Of a stretch of 64,000 nucleotides of DNA, positions 11,990 to 24,088 are shown one piece after another. Source of the DNA: Bubalus kerabau. Taxonomy: Eukaryota > Chordata > Mammalia > Artiodactyla > Bovidae. Both the position numbers and the translations under genes were made by a program. Under the pieces are notes generated by a model. It searched no databases and was not told the origin of the DNA. It was given only the letters and a program-made list of their open reading frames with translations. Where the stretch lies: positions 15,731,001 through 15,795,000 of the forward strand of contig NC_073641.1 in the NCBI RefSeq assembly GCF_029407905.1. The letters run 5' to 3'. The first letter of the stretch is position 1, and the number at the start of each line of letters is the position of its first letter.

Positions 11990-12960
11990 ATGGACATTCT
12001 TGTCATCCTGTTAGTTTTGCAGATTCAGTCAGATGAACTCATACCGCTTTTTTACATGAACCACCAAAACAGGTTTGTTGAATCTTCTACTTTCATATTT
12101 ATATTTTTTAACTCACACAAAGAAGACTATGTTTATTTTTTCAAATTTTATAACCTTAGTTTGAGAAGTAGTCTCATTCATGCAGGGTAAACAAAGGTTG
12201 ATGGAAATCTGAACTCACCACAGCCTTTCTTTTATAGTCTGCGAGCCCTCTGCCTCCCTTCCCCACCAGAATGTAATTATGATTACTGTTCTGTCCATTA
12301 TGTCTAGAAAAGTACATATGCATTAGCTTGCCCTTGACAGATAGATTAGTTGAGTGAATAAAGTAGAAATACTTAGTCTGGAGGAGAAGATATGGGGTAA
12401 TGGTTGGGACGGAAGGCAGGAGACATCATGGAACCATTCAGTCTGAAGGACTTGCAGTCCTTAATCGCTCTGAGATTCTATGCTAAGTAGATTGAATACC
12501 TTGCCATACTCAATTTACAGCCAGATTTAGGCACATAGGTTAAGTTTCATTTTTCGTCTTTGGCTTGTAGGTGACCTTAACCTTATGTGCTCATTTAACA
12601 GCACAACACTCTGAGTGGCCATTCACAGCCATCACTCTGTATGCCTCCCAGGTAATCCCAAATGTCCTGATGTTTCCAGTTTTCTGTTTGGGCAAATTAG
12701 AAAGCAGGTAAACCAGTTGTAGGGTCCTCGTATTTTATCTTTTCTATAGCAAAGCAAACTGGGGGAAGCAAAGTACATATTTTCTCTGAATTTTGTTTCT
12801 GAATTTTCACTTGATTATAGAATTATCTTAGTTTGGTGTAGATATTTACTGGGAGTGATACGCAAATTGGGACAAGGAAAATATAATTTTATTAGCGCCT
12901 GGAAATCTAAATTAGTGCCTTGAATGGTTCTTATAATAAAAATCTCTTCTCTTTCTCTTA
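11990..12960. other. SGTB intron before coding exon, nothing recognised
   Basis: No upstream SGTB exon (NNHMKEENY... to CNR) could be found here. The last ~15 nt form the TC-rich acceptor tract of the exon at 12962. Confidence 0.45.
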
Positions 12961-12961
12961 G

Positions 12962-13066
12962 GGCTGCTGCTCAGAGTAAATTAGGTCACTACACAGACGC
13001 AATAAAGGATTGTGAAAAAGCAATAGCGATTGATTCCAAGTACAGCAAGGCCTATGGGAGAATGGG
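12962..13066 (+). CDS. SGTB: SGTB coding exon (AAAQSKLGHYTDAIKD...)
   Basis: Exon of 105 nt. The acceptor is AG at 12960-12961 after a TC-rich tract, and the donor GTAAGT starts at 13067. The first base completes an Arg codon from the upstream exon and the last two bases start a Gly codon. It encodes TPR residues from AAAQSKLGHY to SKAYGRM. Confidence 0.95.
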
Positions 13067-16000
13067 GTAAGTTTTGGGAGAATGTTCAAAGTACTACCAA
13101 GTAGTATCAGATATGCTGTTCTTAATGGCTTGGTTTTGAATTTCCTGCTTCATATTGCACCCTCTGGACTAATAAGATAAATATAACATTGAGGGAGGAA
13201 ATGATTGCAATTCTGTCTTGGAAGGGAGATGATTAGTGTATGATGAATGGGTGGTTGTTGGAGAAAACCATAACAACCATACTGAGTAGACCTACTTCAC
13301 ATTCAAGGCTACAAATCTCAAGCACACAGTATTTTGGCAGCTAATCCTACTACACTTCTAAATTCACCTTACCCCTCTGAGTTGACTGTTTCATACATAC
13401 TCTTTTTAAATTTCCACTGCATTTTCCATGGTCCTCTCAACCTTTTACTAAACTGATAAAATAGATGCATTAAAAAAAAAATTCATCTTCTTACTTGCGT
13501 ATCTGCCAGTGTACCCACGTGTGTATTTGCACAGGTAGCCTTTTTTTCCTATTCAAATGGAAGGGGTCTTATCTAAGATTGATGCATTCACTCATGCTTT
13601 AGATCTCATGCCTTTGTACCAAGGACTTTACACTTGTAATCCTCTCCTGTATCTTCTACAATACCAGTTTTCCCATCTCTAACAGTGATAATGAGTACAT
13701 ATGAAAAGATCATAAAAAATCATCTGTTAGAACCATCCTTGTACCCAGCTACATCATTCCTCTGTTCCCCTTTCTCTGCAGAGCCCCTCATAGTTGTCTG
13801 TACTTGCTGTCTGGTCTTCATCATCTCTTACTCTTTCAGCTCACTCCAGTAGGACTATTTATCTGTATCACTCTGTTGAGAACTCTATTCAAGGTCACCA
13901 GTTGTCCATATTTTTCCAAGGTCAGTATTCAGTTCTGTAGTCTCATCCTACCCCATCTTTTAGTATGTGGCATGATTAACTTTTTTTTTTTTTCCCTGCA
14001 TTGCACAGCTTGTGGGATCTTAGTTCCCCCACCAGGATTGAACCCAGGCCAAGGCAGTGAAAATGTTTAGCCCTAACTACTGGTTAACCAGGGAATTTCC
14101 AGGATTAACTTCTTTTTGAAATACTTCATTCTCTAGGCCTCTGGGACACCATGCTTCGTGGTTTTCCTTCTCCTTCACTGGATGTTCTAAAAGTCTCTAA
14201 TACTGGTTCTTCCTCCTCTGCCACCTCTAAATAATGACATGCTGCAGGGCTCTTTCCTCTGCTACTGCTGTCTCTCTGTCTACACTTTCTCCCTGATTTC
14301 ATCCTGTCCCATGTTTTTAAATTTCATCTGTTGTCAATACTCTGTATTAATGGATCCAAATCTGTACTCAGTATACTTTGTGGGCATCTGCAGAATGGCG
14401 AAAATCTTCAGTCACCCGATGTACAAGATCTCAGTTGAGGTCAGATAAGGCAGTGCTCAATCTTTTTTGTTTCAGCTCTCATGCTGTAAAATGAGTGTTC
14501 TTTCCCCAGTCTATTTAGTGCTATATTTTTTGCATTTTTGTGTTTTTATTTACAGTGGCTGCCCAAACATAGGCTGAAATGTTGTCTAGTGTTTCTGTAT
14601 GCAAGGAGGCTGTAATGTGGCTCACCAAGAAAATACCTGAGTTAGATAAGCTTTGTTCAGGCATGAGTTAGTACAATTGACTGTGAATCAATTAGATAAG
14701 GTTTCTTTAAACAGAAACACATGTAAAAACAAGTTGTCTATTGATTGGTTGATGAAAATGTTGTGACCAGAGGCTCACAGGAACATAACATTATATTTCC
14801 CCTAGGAGCAGTTGTTCAGTGTTTGCTAATTTAGTGTTTGCAGTGTCCTTGTAGCACATAATTACTATAGATAATGAAAATCAACTGTATATGTTTATGG
14901 AGCTCTTAAGTTATATGTCTAAACTCCATACTCACATAATCAGCTCTTTTTCATCTCCACCTAGATTTTTAATAAGCATTTAAACTTAACGTGTCCCAAA
15001 CAGAACTCCTGTTCCCTTAAATCCTTCTCCTCTCAGTAAATATACTGTCATTCTACCTACCCTGAGCTTCGTTCAAAAGCCTAGGAATCATCCTTCACTC
15101 CTATTATATCTGACACATCTAACCCATCAGGACGTCCTACCAGTTCTAGTTTCCACATGTTTTTTGAATTCAAGCATCGACTGCTCTCTTGTTTACAACT
15201 CTAGTCCAAATTACCGTCTCTGCAGTAGCCTTCTAACTCATTTCCCTGCCTTCACTCTGCTCTCTCCACCCATGTTGATCCTCTGCAGAGAAGCCAGAGT
15301 GAGCTTTTTAAAGCATAAATCAAATTATGTCATTCTGTTGTGATCAGGATAAAATCCAGACTCCACACCATGGCCCCATAATGCTCCCTGACATCATCTC
15401 TTCCCGCACTTTGTTCTCTGTGCTCCCGCCTCAGCCTTTGTCCTCTTCCTTAAGCATGCTAAGCTTGCAGCATTCTCAGGGCCTTGGCTTTCATTGCTGC
15501 TTCTATTTAAAATGTTTCTCCTCTAATTTGTTTAGGACCGCTTTTCTTCTTATTGTTTAGTGCCCCTATTCATTCTCTTTAATATTATGTTTTTTTATTT
15601 GCATGTTTATTGCTTGTCCTCCCCTGAGAGAATAAAATTTTCTCAAACCCAAGAACTTTACCTTTTTCACTGAGGAATCTAAAATAGTGCCTGGTACATA
15701 GTATGACTCCAATAAACATGTATTGACTTAATTAACTGAGGATTATGATAAAGTATCTCTCATGATTGGAAGAAAACTAATTAGGTTCTGAGATTTTTCT
15801 CTGTGATTAGGCATTATATTTTATCTAGATCAGAAGTCTATGAGGTAAGTGAGTCAAGAAAGAATTGGAGTTAGTTTGTTAAAAAATAAACTTAGAAAAA
15901 ATAAAACCTTCAATGCTCTCTCCATATACACCATTAGTTTTTAGTTCTGAAATAATTTTCCAGTAAATAAATCCTAACTAGGTAGAGGAAAACATTAAAT

Positions 16001-19000
16001 TTAGTAACTTACTCTTTGACCTGTGCCTGGGATAATGTGTGTTATTTGAGGCATAAGGATTGCCAGTTTTATCTATTTAAAAACTAACATGTCTTATTCA
16101 AGAGTAATTAGCTGACACCTCACAGCTTACTTTTTTTTACTTTTTATGGTAAAGTGATATTTATTGTGGTTCAGTGTCTCTGTTAAGAAGGAAGAAAGTG
16201 GGCCGTAGTGAAGGACAAATTTAGTTTGGAGTTCTTAAAGTGGTTTTAGCATCATGGAGTTACATGACCACAGAACTGTTAGTCAGCTCACATTTTTATG
16301 GAGCTTAATCATTCATAAAACAAATTAGTTCACATAGTAAGCTTAAAAATGGAAGGGTATGTAAGATTCATTTCTACTCATTAAGTTTTTAAAAAATTTA
16401 TTTTCAGTTGAAGGATGATTGCTTTCCAGTGTTGTGCTGGTTTCTGCCACACATCAGCATGGATCAGCCATAGGTATACACGTGTCCCCTCCCTCTTGAA
16501 CCTCCCTCCCGTCTCCCAGCCCATCCAGCCCTCTCGATTGTCACAGAGCCCCGGTTTGAGTTCCCTGAATCATACAGCAGACTCCCACTGGCTGGCTGTT
16601 TTGCGTATGGTAGTGTGTGGTTTCCACACCACTCTCTCCATCCGTCCCACCCTCCGCTCCCCCACCCCTGCCATCTTCACAAGTCTGCTCTCTAGGCCTG
16701 TGTCTCCACTGCTCCTCTGCAGATAGGTTCATAAGTACCATCTTTGTAGATTCCTTATATATGTGTGAATATGATATCTGTTTTTCTCTTTCTGACTTAC
16801 ATCACTCTGTATAATAATTTCTTTAAAAAAAATTATTTTTATTGACGTATAGTTGAGTCAGACTTAGCAACTAAACAATAATAGTTGATTTACAGTGTTA
16901 TGTTAGTTTGAGGTGTACAGCAAAGTGATTCAGTTATACATATGTAAGTATTTATTTTTTGTTGTTGCTGTGTTTTGTTTTTTTGTTTTGGCCATGCCAC
17001 ACAGTTTTCAGGATCTTAGTTCCCTGACCAGGGATTGAACGCAGGCCCTCAGCAGTGAAACCACTGGACCACTAGGGAATTCCTCATATTTATCTACTTT
17101 TTTTTTTCAGTTTGTTTTCCCTTTCTAATCATTAAGTTCTTGATTCATGTAGGACAACCGAGGCTGGCACCAAGCAGAATGGAGAGAATCCAGACTTACA
17201 GAATCTTGGAGTTAAAAGGAAGTGATACTCCTGTGAACCATACTATAGTTGATTCTTGAACAATGTGGGTGTTAGGAGTACTGACCCTCTGCATTCAAGA
17301 ATGTGCGTGTACTTACAGTCAGCCGTTGTATCCACACTTCCTCCGTATCTATGGTTCCTCTGTGTCTGCAGATTTAACCAACCTCAGATTGTATAGTACT
17401 GTAGTATTTACTGTTGCAAAAAATTCACATATAAGGGGATTTTTGCTATTCAGATCCATGCTGTTCAGGGGTCAACTGTACAATGAATAAATAAAGTGTA
17501 ATCTGGATTCAAACTGAATACCAAGATAGACTTTTGATGACATTTGTGGTGTCCTAATGTTCTTCAGTCATACAGCTTATACTCTCAAAATGCATTCTTT
17601 TCAGGCTGGCCCTCACTGCCATGAATAAATTTCAAGAAGCAGTTACAAGTTATCAGAAGGCATTAGATCTTGACCCTGAAAATGATTCCTATAAATCAAA
17701 TCTGAAAATAGCAGAACAGAAGTTAAGAGAGGTATCTAGTCCTGTAAGTTTCTAATGCCAAATAAGTGAAATATTTTATCATTCACAATTATCAAATTGT
17801 AGTGTTTAGAGTAATTCTCAGATATAATTGTTTTACAGACAGGAACTGGAGTGAGCTTTGACATGGCTAGCTTAATAAATAATCCAGCCTTCATTAGTAT
17901 GGTGAGTATATTTCCTTTTCTGCTTTGCTGGCTCTATTTCCCATTAGAACTATATAGTTCCAAAGTTTTTAGAAACAAGTAAGAGAGCTTTTGCGATGGC
18001 AGTGGTGGTATGATGTTATCGCTGAGGTAATTAACCTACTCGTGTACTGTTTTGTGAAAAAGCCATGGGTGAACTTCAGGAAGCCCATGGATTCCTTGGA
18101 ACTGTAGATGAAACTTTGTATACATATGGATATATGCATTTTTCTAGGGAGAGAATCATATTTTTTATGAGATTGGCAAAGGGATCTGCAAATCCACAGA
18201 AGGCTAAAAACTACCCTCTTAGGTGAAAGTAACCCTAGGAAGGTATCTAGTATTTGAAGTCTGAGGATTTTGGCTATTGTGGTTTCCTAAGCTCTTTTGG
18301 CTTTATTTGTGTGATCAATAGGAGGAAGTAAACTGCTGCCAGTATCCTTAGCGTTTGTAATCTCTTTATTGTGAAATGTATTGTTAATACCATTTTTCCT
18401 AGTACCTCTTTTTTATATTCCCACTCACTTTGTATAGCACACCAAAACTCTGTAAAATGTTAGTATATACATGATCTAGCTTCTCTCTGCTTGGGAAAAA
18501 AAACTTTTTTAAAGATCTCTAAATATTAACTGCCTTTGATGAGAGATACCATTTTTCAATTCCAGGCAGCAAGTTTAATGCAGAATCCTCAAGTTCAACA
18601 GCTGTAAGTATACAGAAAGAGTATATTACATTTCTCCTTTCCACTTGTCAGGCTCCTAATTTGAGCACATTAGCTCCAAAATGATACCTAAATGTCAGTC
18701 AATTGGAACGTAAAGTCACACTCATTTGGCCCACCCAATGTGGGTATGTCTACCTGCTTTCCTTGGCTGGTATTCTGCCTGTTAAAAATATATGCTAATT
18801 CATTGAAAAAGACACATGTACCCCAGTGTCTGTTGCAGCACTATTTACAATAGCTAGGACATGGAAGCAACCTAGATGTCCATCGACATATGAATGGATG
18901 AAGAAGCTGTGGTACACATATACAATGGAATATTAGTCAGGCATAAAAAGAAATGCATTTGAGTCATTTCTAATGTTGTGGATGTACTTGGAGTGTGTTA

Positions 19001-20729
19001 TACACAGTGAAGTTAGAAAAAGAAAAAAAAACAAATGTTGTGTATTAACACATATATGTGGAATCTAGAAAAATGGTACTGATGAACCTGTTTGCAGGGG
19101 AGCAATAGAGGCAGACATAGAGAAGAGACTTGTGGACACAGTGGAAGAAAGAGGGTGGGACGAATGGAGGGAACAGCATGGAAACATAAGCATTCCCGTA
19201 TGTAAAATAGATAGCCAGTGGGAATTTGCTGTATGATGCAAGGAGCTCAAACTCGGGTGCTCTGTGACAACCTGGAGAGATGGGATGGGTGGGAGATGGA
19301 GGGAGGTTCAGGAGGGAGGGGACATACATATACCCATGGCTGGTTTCATGTTGATGTATGGCAGAAGCCAACACAACATTGTAAAGCAATTATCCGCCAA
19401 TTAAAAATATTAAAAAAAAAGAATATATGCCAATTTGATTTATCTCTTGCCTACTCTAGAATGTCAGGAATGATGACAAATGCTATTGGGGGGCCTGCTG
19501 CTGGTGTTGGGGGCCTAACTGACCTCTCTAGCCTCATCCAAGCGTAAGTTTTATTTAAAATAGAAATAGTTAAAAAAACAAAAAAGGTATTTTATGTTTT
19601 ACAGTTTGAGTACTTTATGTTTTACCATTTGTCTCTAAGGTAAGGGGACCAAGGCTTTCTTTTTAAATTTTTATCTTTTACTGTTAGTTATCAGTGACCT
19701 CATTAGTTATTAAATTTAAAAGTGGTTCATAAATTGAAATTTTCTGCCTGAAAGGCAGGATTCCAGAAGATTGGATCCAAGAAAAACTTTTTTAGCAAAT
19801 CAGATGACAAATATCTACTTAATGAGTTTTATGTACACATATGTATTTAAAAATCATATATTGCATAGGATTTCGGATACTTTAAATTCAAACTTTTGCA
19901 GTACATGTCATTGCTACAGGAACTCATTTTATCTTCTCTTTACTTGAACACATTACCTCTACTTCCATCCAAGTTGCTTAGGCTACTGTGCTTTTTGAAT
20001 CTGTGTGATGCTGTTACTGGAAATGTTATATTTAGTGACAAATATAATTTTTTGTTTGTGACCACAACTGTGTAAACCCACTTGCAATATGGCATGTTTA
20101 GAGTGATCTTTAAGTGGCATGATTTTAGTGATACCTAACACTTGGAATTGGGAGGTACACACTCAGTAGTTTGGATTAAATCTCTGCCTTTCAAAAACTC
20201 AGTTCTGTTAGGCAACTTCATAAGCATTCCCAAATAGGTGTGACACCTGCCATATGAGAGACTGACTTGATTACAGGAACCATTTACCTTGTATTATATT
20301 TGCACACATATAATAAAAAGCATATTCTTTTTAGCCCTTTGCTTATCTGTGGTTAAGCACTGGGTGGGGGAGGGGTGGATTTCACTCAATTCAGGAACTC
20401 ACTTGTTAGCTTGGGTGTTTGATTTCTCATAAAGAACACTGCACTGTATTAATGGTATATGGAGGTGCTGGTACACTTGCAGATAAGTTGAATCTAAAAC
20501 TTGTTTTTATAGAAAAAGTTTCCTTGGGTAGTATCCACATTGTTTGCAGTTCTTTTTGTGTTGGTATTGTGTGGTTGGAAATTCCCTAATTCATACTACT
20601 TTGCCTCTTTACTACAGGGGACAGCAGTTTGCTCAGCAGATACAGCAGCAGAATCCTGAACTCATAGAGCAACTTAGAAATCACATCCGGAGCAGGTCAT
20701 TCAGCAGCAGCGCTGAAGAACATTCCTGA
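12962..20729 (+). CDS. SGTB: SGTB, 3' part (coding exons for residues ~126-304)
   Basis: Small glutamine-rich TPR-containing protein beta, a cytosolic co-chaperone that binds Hsp70/Hsp90 C-termini through its TPR domain and takes part in handling of hydrophobic and tail-anchored clients. Six exons are seen: 12962-13066, 17605-17743, 17839-17901, 18566-18603, 19460-19543 and 20618-20729. All have AG/GT borders and join in phase to give 179 codons ending SSSAEEHS and TGA. The first two exons carry the end of TPR2 and TPR3 (DAIKDCEKAIAIDSKYSKAY, then the YQKALDLDPEN stretch). The last four carry the Asn/Met/Gln-rich tail, including QQFAQQIQQQNPELIEQL. The known protein is 304 aa, so residues 1-125 (SGTA/B dimerisation domain and TPR1) lie before the window. 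I looked for the preceding exon in 1-12960 and did not find it. The SSSAEEHS ending and overall match favour SGTB over its paralogue SGTA. Certainty is high. Confidence 0.95.
13560..15735 (+). mobile_element. Long ancient LINE2-like copy
   Basis: Diverged but collinear L2 3' part: CAGAGTGAGCTTTTTAAAGC, AGGATAAAATCCAGACTCC, CCATGGCCCCATAATGCTCC, ending GTGCCTGGTACATAGTATGA and CAATAAACATGTATTGA. It is split by a CHR-type SINE at 13981-14102. Confidence 0.65.
13981..14102 (-). mobile_element. CHR-type SINE with TSD
   Basis: Poly-T start and TTAGTTCCCCCACCAGGATT landmark, flanked by GATTAACTT at both sides (about 13974 and 14103). Confidence 0.8.
16388..16820 (-). mobile_element. L1 3' end, reverse orientation
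   Basis: Reverse complement of a ruminant L1 3' UTR: CAGCATGGATCAGCCATAGG, CCATCTTTGTAGATTCC, TGACTTACATCACTCTGTAT. It is followed at about 16822-16950 by another, older L1 3' end. Confidence 0.8.
16960..17084 (-). mobile_element. CHR-type SINE
   Basis: TTGGCCATGCCACACAGTTT, TTCCCTGACCAGGGATTGAA and CACTAGGGAATTCCT landmarks. Confidence 0.82.
17239..17482 (+). mobile_element. Tigger-like (Tc1/mariner) DNA transposon remnant
   Basis: Terminal inverted repeats: left AGTTGATTCTTGAACAATG and right CTGTTCAGGGGTCAACTGTA are imperfect complements, with TA at the borders. It is non-coding. The family is named from TIR resemblance only. Confidence 0.55.
17605..17743 (+). CDS. SGTB: SGTB coding exon (LALTAMNKFQEAVTSY...)
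   Basis: Exon of 139 nt, acceptor TTTTCAG, donor GTAAGT at 17744. It encodes TPR3 and the linker ending REVSSP. The acceptor lies about 120 nt after a Tigger-like DNA transposon remnant. Confidence 0.95.
17839..17901 (+). CDS. SGTB: SGTB coding exon (TGTGVSFDMASLINN...)
   Basis: Exon of 63 nt (21 codons, phase 0 at both ends), acceptor TTTTACAG, donor GTGAGT. The intron before it is only 95 nt long. It encodes the start of the C-terminal methionine-rich region. Confidence 0.94.
18566..18603 (+). CDS. SGTB: SGTB coding exon, 38 nt
   Basis: Short exon reading AASLMQNPQVQQ plus two bases of a Leu codon. Acceptor TTCCAG, donor GTAAGT. The phase matches the following exon, which starts with the third base of that codon. 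Confidence 0.93.
18785..19425 (+). mobile_element. L1 3' end abutting an SGTB acceptor
   Basis: 5'-truncated L1: ACCCCAGTGTCTGTTGCAGC, GTACACATATACAATGGAAT, then the 3' UTR and an A-rich end near 19425. The SGTB exon starts at 19460. Confidence 0.85.
19460..19543 (+). CDS. SGTB: SGTB coding exon (MSGMMTNAIGGPAAG...)
   Basis: Exon of 84 nt, acceptor CTCTAG, donor GTAAGT at 19544. It encodes the Gly/Ala-rich segment and TDLSSLIQ. An L1 3' end with an A-rich tail stops about 40 nt upstream, so the branch point and pyrimidine tract lie in the remaining gap or in the element itself. Confidence 0.93.
20618..20729 (+). CDS. SGTB: SGTB terminal coding exon
   Basis: Acceptor CTACAG. The exon encodes the glutamine-rich tail (GQQFAQQIQQQNPELIEQL and onward) and ends SSSAEEHS followed by TGA at 20727-20729. 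The 3' UTR continues in this exon. Confidence 0.95.
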
Positions 20730-21962
20730 CTTGACTGGGGCCCCTCACCCAGAATGCAGTTGGTGATGGCTCTCAAGTGTCTTCTGTAGATAGTGGCCAA
20801 CACAAAAACAAATCTAAAAAATAAATCTGTCTAGACAATAGGTTTATCACAAACAGATAACATAACATATGACTATGTTATGTTGACTTGACCATAACAT
20901 GATTCCTTTGTATGCAGGTCATCAGTAACCTTGTTCAGTGCCAGTGTAGCACTTAACTGGACATGGTTCCATTTTCAAGTCTTCATTGTATTTGTATACT
21001 AGACTTAATAGCAGAGTATATTTATTGAACAGTAGGGCTGTTTACTGGTGAGTTCTCTAGCACCAAATTCCCATAAGCAAACTTTTTTGAAAGGGGAGAT
21101 AACTAAGAGGAAAGGATTCTCATGCTGATTTAGGAGAAATATACTTGGCCCTGAGTAGCATCTTTTCTGGGTTTAGCTTTGACAGTGCTATCAGTAGTGA
21201 AGATATGACAGGGGCCAGTACTGTCTTTAATGCTGCTTATTTTGTTGGGTGACAAAAATCTTAAGAGCTGGTGGAAAGCAGTCTTCGGTGTTGTTTAGAA
21301 AACAAAAAGATAGATGCTGTGAATGTATAGAAAGTGAATGTAGGGTGCTCAGGTTTTTTGCATAGGTCTTAACTAATCTTGCCTACAGTTTGGTATAGAT
21401 AACATTAGCATGGCCACTTATGCTAAGTACATAATAAAATACATTTAGAAATCCTTAATAATATTGGTTAGGTCAGTTGTATAACTATTCAATTTCACTA
21501 GCACAATTTCTCTAGTGACCTTACCATGGAAACTTTCAAATATATCTACATTTAAATAAGCCAATAGCTTGGCCCTTAAGGATTTCCTAAGTGGCATTTT
21601 AATTATGTGCCTGCAGACACTGATTTTTTAAACTCGTAATTATTTGATGGGTTACAAAAAGTATCGGTCATTAACACTTCTTGTTCATGTTCATCCTCTG
21701 CTATAATTTGGCTTGGCATGTCACTTTTATGCTTCTTAATTTGATGCAGCTTAAACAGGGGACTTGAAATATTGTACTGAAATTAGAATACATATTAGTT
21801 AGTGAAGAGAAGTGGCATTAAGTGTTGGAATGGCTTTAACTAGAGTGATGGATGAGACTGTTCTAATTCCAGCTGGAATTTCTTTGATTTGTTAATTATA
21901 AAATTGGTAAAGCTGGTGGACACATAATGAATTTCACAAGTGTTGTGAAAGAAAACTGAAAC

Positions 21963-22016
21963 AGTAATACAAAATTAAATCAGTAATACTGATGACTGAT
22001 TTAATTTTGTATTACT
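21963..22016. repeat. Perfect 22-bp inverted repeat with 10-nt loop (hairpin) in SGTB 3' UTR
   Basis: Left arm 21963-21984 and right arm 21995-22016 are exact reverse complements, separated by AATACTGATG. The arm begins AGTAATACAAAATTAAATCA. Confidence 0.95.
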
Positions 22017-22416
22017 ATAACTCTTTATCTCAAAAGGCTATTTGGTATCTTAAAATTTTTGTTGGATTAGAACAGTTTGATAATTTCACTATAATGAATA
22101 ATTTCACCTTGGAATTTGTTAAAAATCCAGATTCAGGGGCATACTTTTCAACTTTATCAGGTCCTGTAATAAGGTCTGGGAATCACCATTCCACACAGCA
22201 CACCAAGTGGTTCTGATGTAGGTCCCAAGGGCTCAGTTTAAAAGCAACACTAGGTTAGAGATTTCTCCTCTTTTAGGTCAGCAAATATCTAAAATGCCTG
22301 GGCTCAGGATACAAGGAAGAGCTACATGAACCTACAGCTCTTTTCCCAGAGAAAAGTAGGACTTAAGTCTAAGATAAGCCTTCTGAAATGTCTCCTATAT
22401 TGCACTTATATCAACT

Positions 22417-22499
22417 TGGGTGGTGATCTAGTGGTTAAGACGCCATACTTCCAAAGATTCTGCCAGCCTACGGCATGGGCAAAAAAAAAAAAAAAAAAA
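22417..22499 (+). mobile_element. Truncated tRNA-Glu SINE with poly(A)
   Basis: The tRNA-Glu-like head GGTGATCTAGTGGTTAAGAC is followed shortly by an 18-nt A tail. It lies in the SGTB 3' UTR. Confidence 0.75.
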
Positions 22500-22599
22500 G
22501 TCAATTCTTGCTGGTGTTGCGTAAGAAAAGGTTCCTCGCATAATTATCTTGAATGCATTACAGATGCTTTCAAAGTGATAAAACTGGTAAGCCTCTGAG

Positions 22600-22950
22600 T
22601 AGGAAAATAAAGAGAATATTAATCAACACTATCAGAAGTGAAAGAAGGGATATCACTGCAGACCATGTAGACATTAAAAAGATAATTAGAAAATACTATG
22701 ATCAACTGTAGGTCCATATCCATGAAACAGATAAATTCTTTATAAGATACAAACTACCATAACTCACTGAAGAAATAAGGTACGTCCAGAAAAGAAAACC
22801 ACAGGCCCAATTTCAATGGTGAATTCTACCAAACACTTCATATTAAATCTACACAATTTCTTCCAGCAGAAGAGGAAACGGTTCCCAACTTCATTTTATT
22901 TTGCCAACTTTGATACCAAAATCAAAGACATTATAAGCAAAAATAGTTTA
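22600..22950 (+). mobile_element. Old L1 ORF2 fragment
   Basis: Phrases such as ATTCTACCAAACACTTCATA and CTTTGATACCAAAATCAAAG correspond to L1 ORF2 between the endonuclease and RT domains. Badly degraded. Confidence 0.6.
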
Positions 22951-23380
22951 AAACAATGTCTTTACTAATATCTGTAGTTAAAGTAGCCATTCTTTTTACA
23001 TGAAGTAATGTGAATTGGTGTATTTCTTCCATTTCATTTTTCTAGTTTGTTTCTTTTCTAATGTATCTCCCATAATACATCTAGATAATCTATCCACTTA
23101 CCTGGATTTCCATTCTATTCAAGCCACTTTTGCTTTTTAAGTACTTTCATCACTTTGAAATTACTCCATTGCACGCTATTTCAAGAAGGTTTTGTGTAGC
23201 TGTATTGTGTTAGCTACTCTTAAAATTATAAAGAATGTTCCAAATGTTATTTTGCTTGTCTGAAACAAGAGGGTGTTAAAGTAAATCTTTATACACATTC
23301 TACTTAGGAATGATTGGTTTCCATTAACCACTTTTCATTATAGTAGCTGTAATTGTTATGATGCTATGTAAAATTTTTTA

Positions 23381-23580
23381 TTGTTGTTCAGTTGCTAAGT
23401 TGTGTCTGACTCTTTGTGAACCCATGGACTGTAACAACCAGGTTCCTCTGTCCTTCACTGTCTCCTGGAGTTTGCTCAACTTCATGTCCACTGAGTTGGT
23501 GATGCTATCTAACCATCTCATCCTTTGCTGCCCCCTTCGCCTTTTGCCTTCAATCTTTCCCAGCATCAGGGTCTTTTCCA
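23381..23580 (-). mobile_element. BovB LINE 3'-end fragment (ART2-like)
   Basis: Reverse-oriented: TTGTTGTTCAGTTGCTAAGT, CACTGAGTTGGTGATGC and CAGCATCAGGGTCTTTTCC. It lies in the SGTB 3' UTR. Confidence 0.82.
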
Positions 23581-24082
23581 TTGTAAATGTAAAATTTACA
23601 ATGTCCTTTGTATGCAAATGACATTTCTACTTAATGTACCAAATTGGTTATCTAATTTTTATAATATGGTTTAAACAGATCCTTTCTAAGATGACATTAT
23701 GTAACCTTTACTTAATGAAGGAACAATATGTCTAGGTTATTGCCTATAAAAAAGGGAGGCTTTGTAACTAAGTCAAATTATATAGCAGAATCCCAAGTGA
23801 CCATCATGTTACTTTTAAAATTTGAATGGAGTGAAACAGAAGGTTCAGTCATGAGAAGACACCTTGAAAGCTACTGAAGTATCCAGTGCAGGGCTATAAA
23901 GTCTTATTTCGTCATTTAATCAATTGTACTCATTTTGGAGAAAAGACTGTCTTTGGACAAAGACAATTTTACACTGCTTGCACTTTATTTTGCACGGATG
24001 TTTCATTAATTACCTCTTCAATTTAAGGGCAAATCTCATTCTGAATACAGCTTTCATTTTGGACCAAACAATTTGTCATGGC

Positions 24083-24088
24083 AATAAA
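24083..24088 (+). promoter_or_regulatory. Candidate distal poly(A) signal of SGTB
   Basis: AATAAA on the + strand about 3.35 kb after the SGTB stop. It lies about 100 bp from an AATAAA on the - strand (24184-24189) that could serve TRAPPC13. Another + strand AATAAA at 20820 could give a short 3' UTR. Confidence 0.4.

Noticed and set aside
1..12960. Earlier SGTB exon (residues before 126)
   Set aside because: Searched for sequence encoding the NNHMKEENY to CNR region with a matching donor; none found, so it is probably before the window.
22417..22499. tRNA-Glu-like sequence, possible tRNA gene
   Set aside because: It lacks a complete cloverleaf and ends in a poly(A) run; it is a truncated tRNA-derived SINE.
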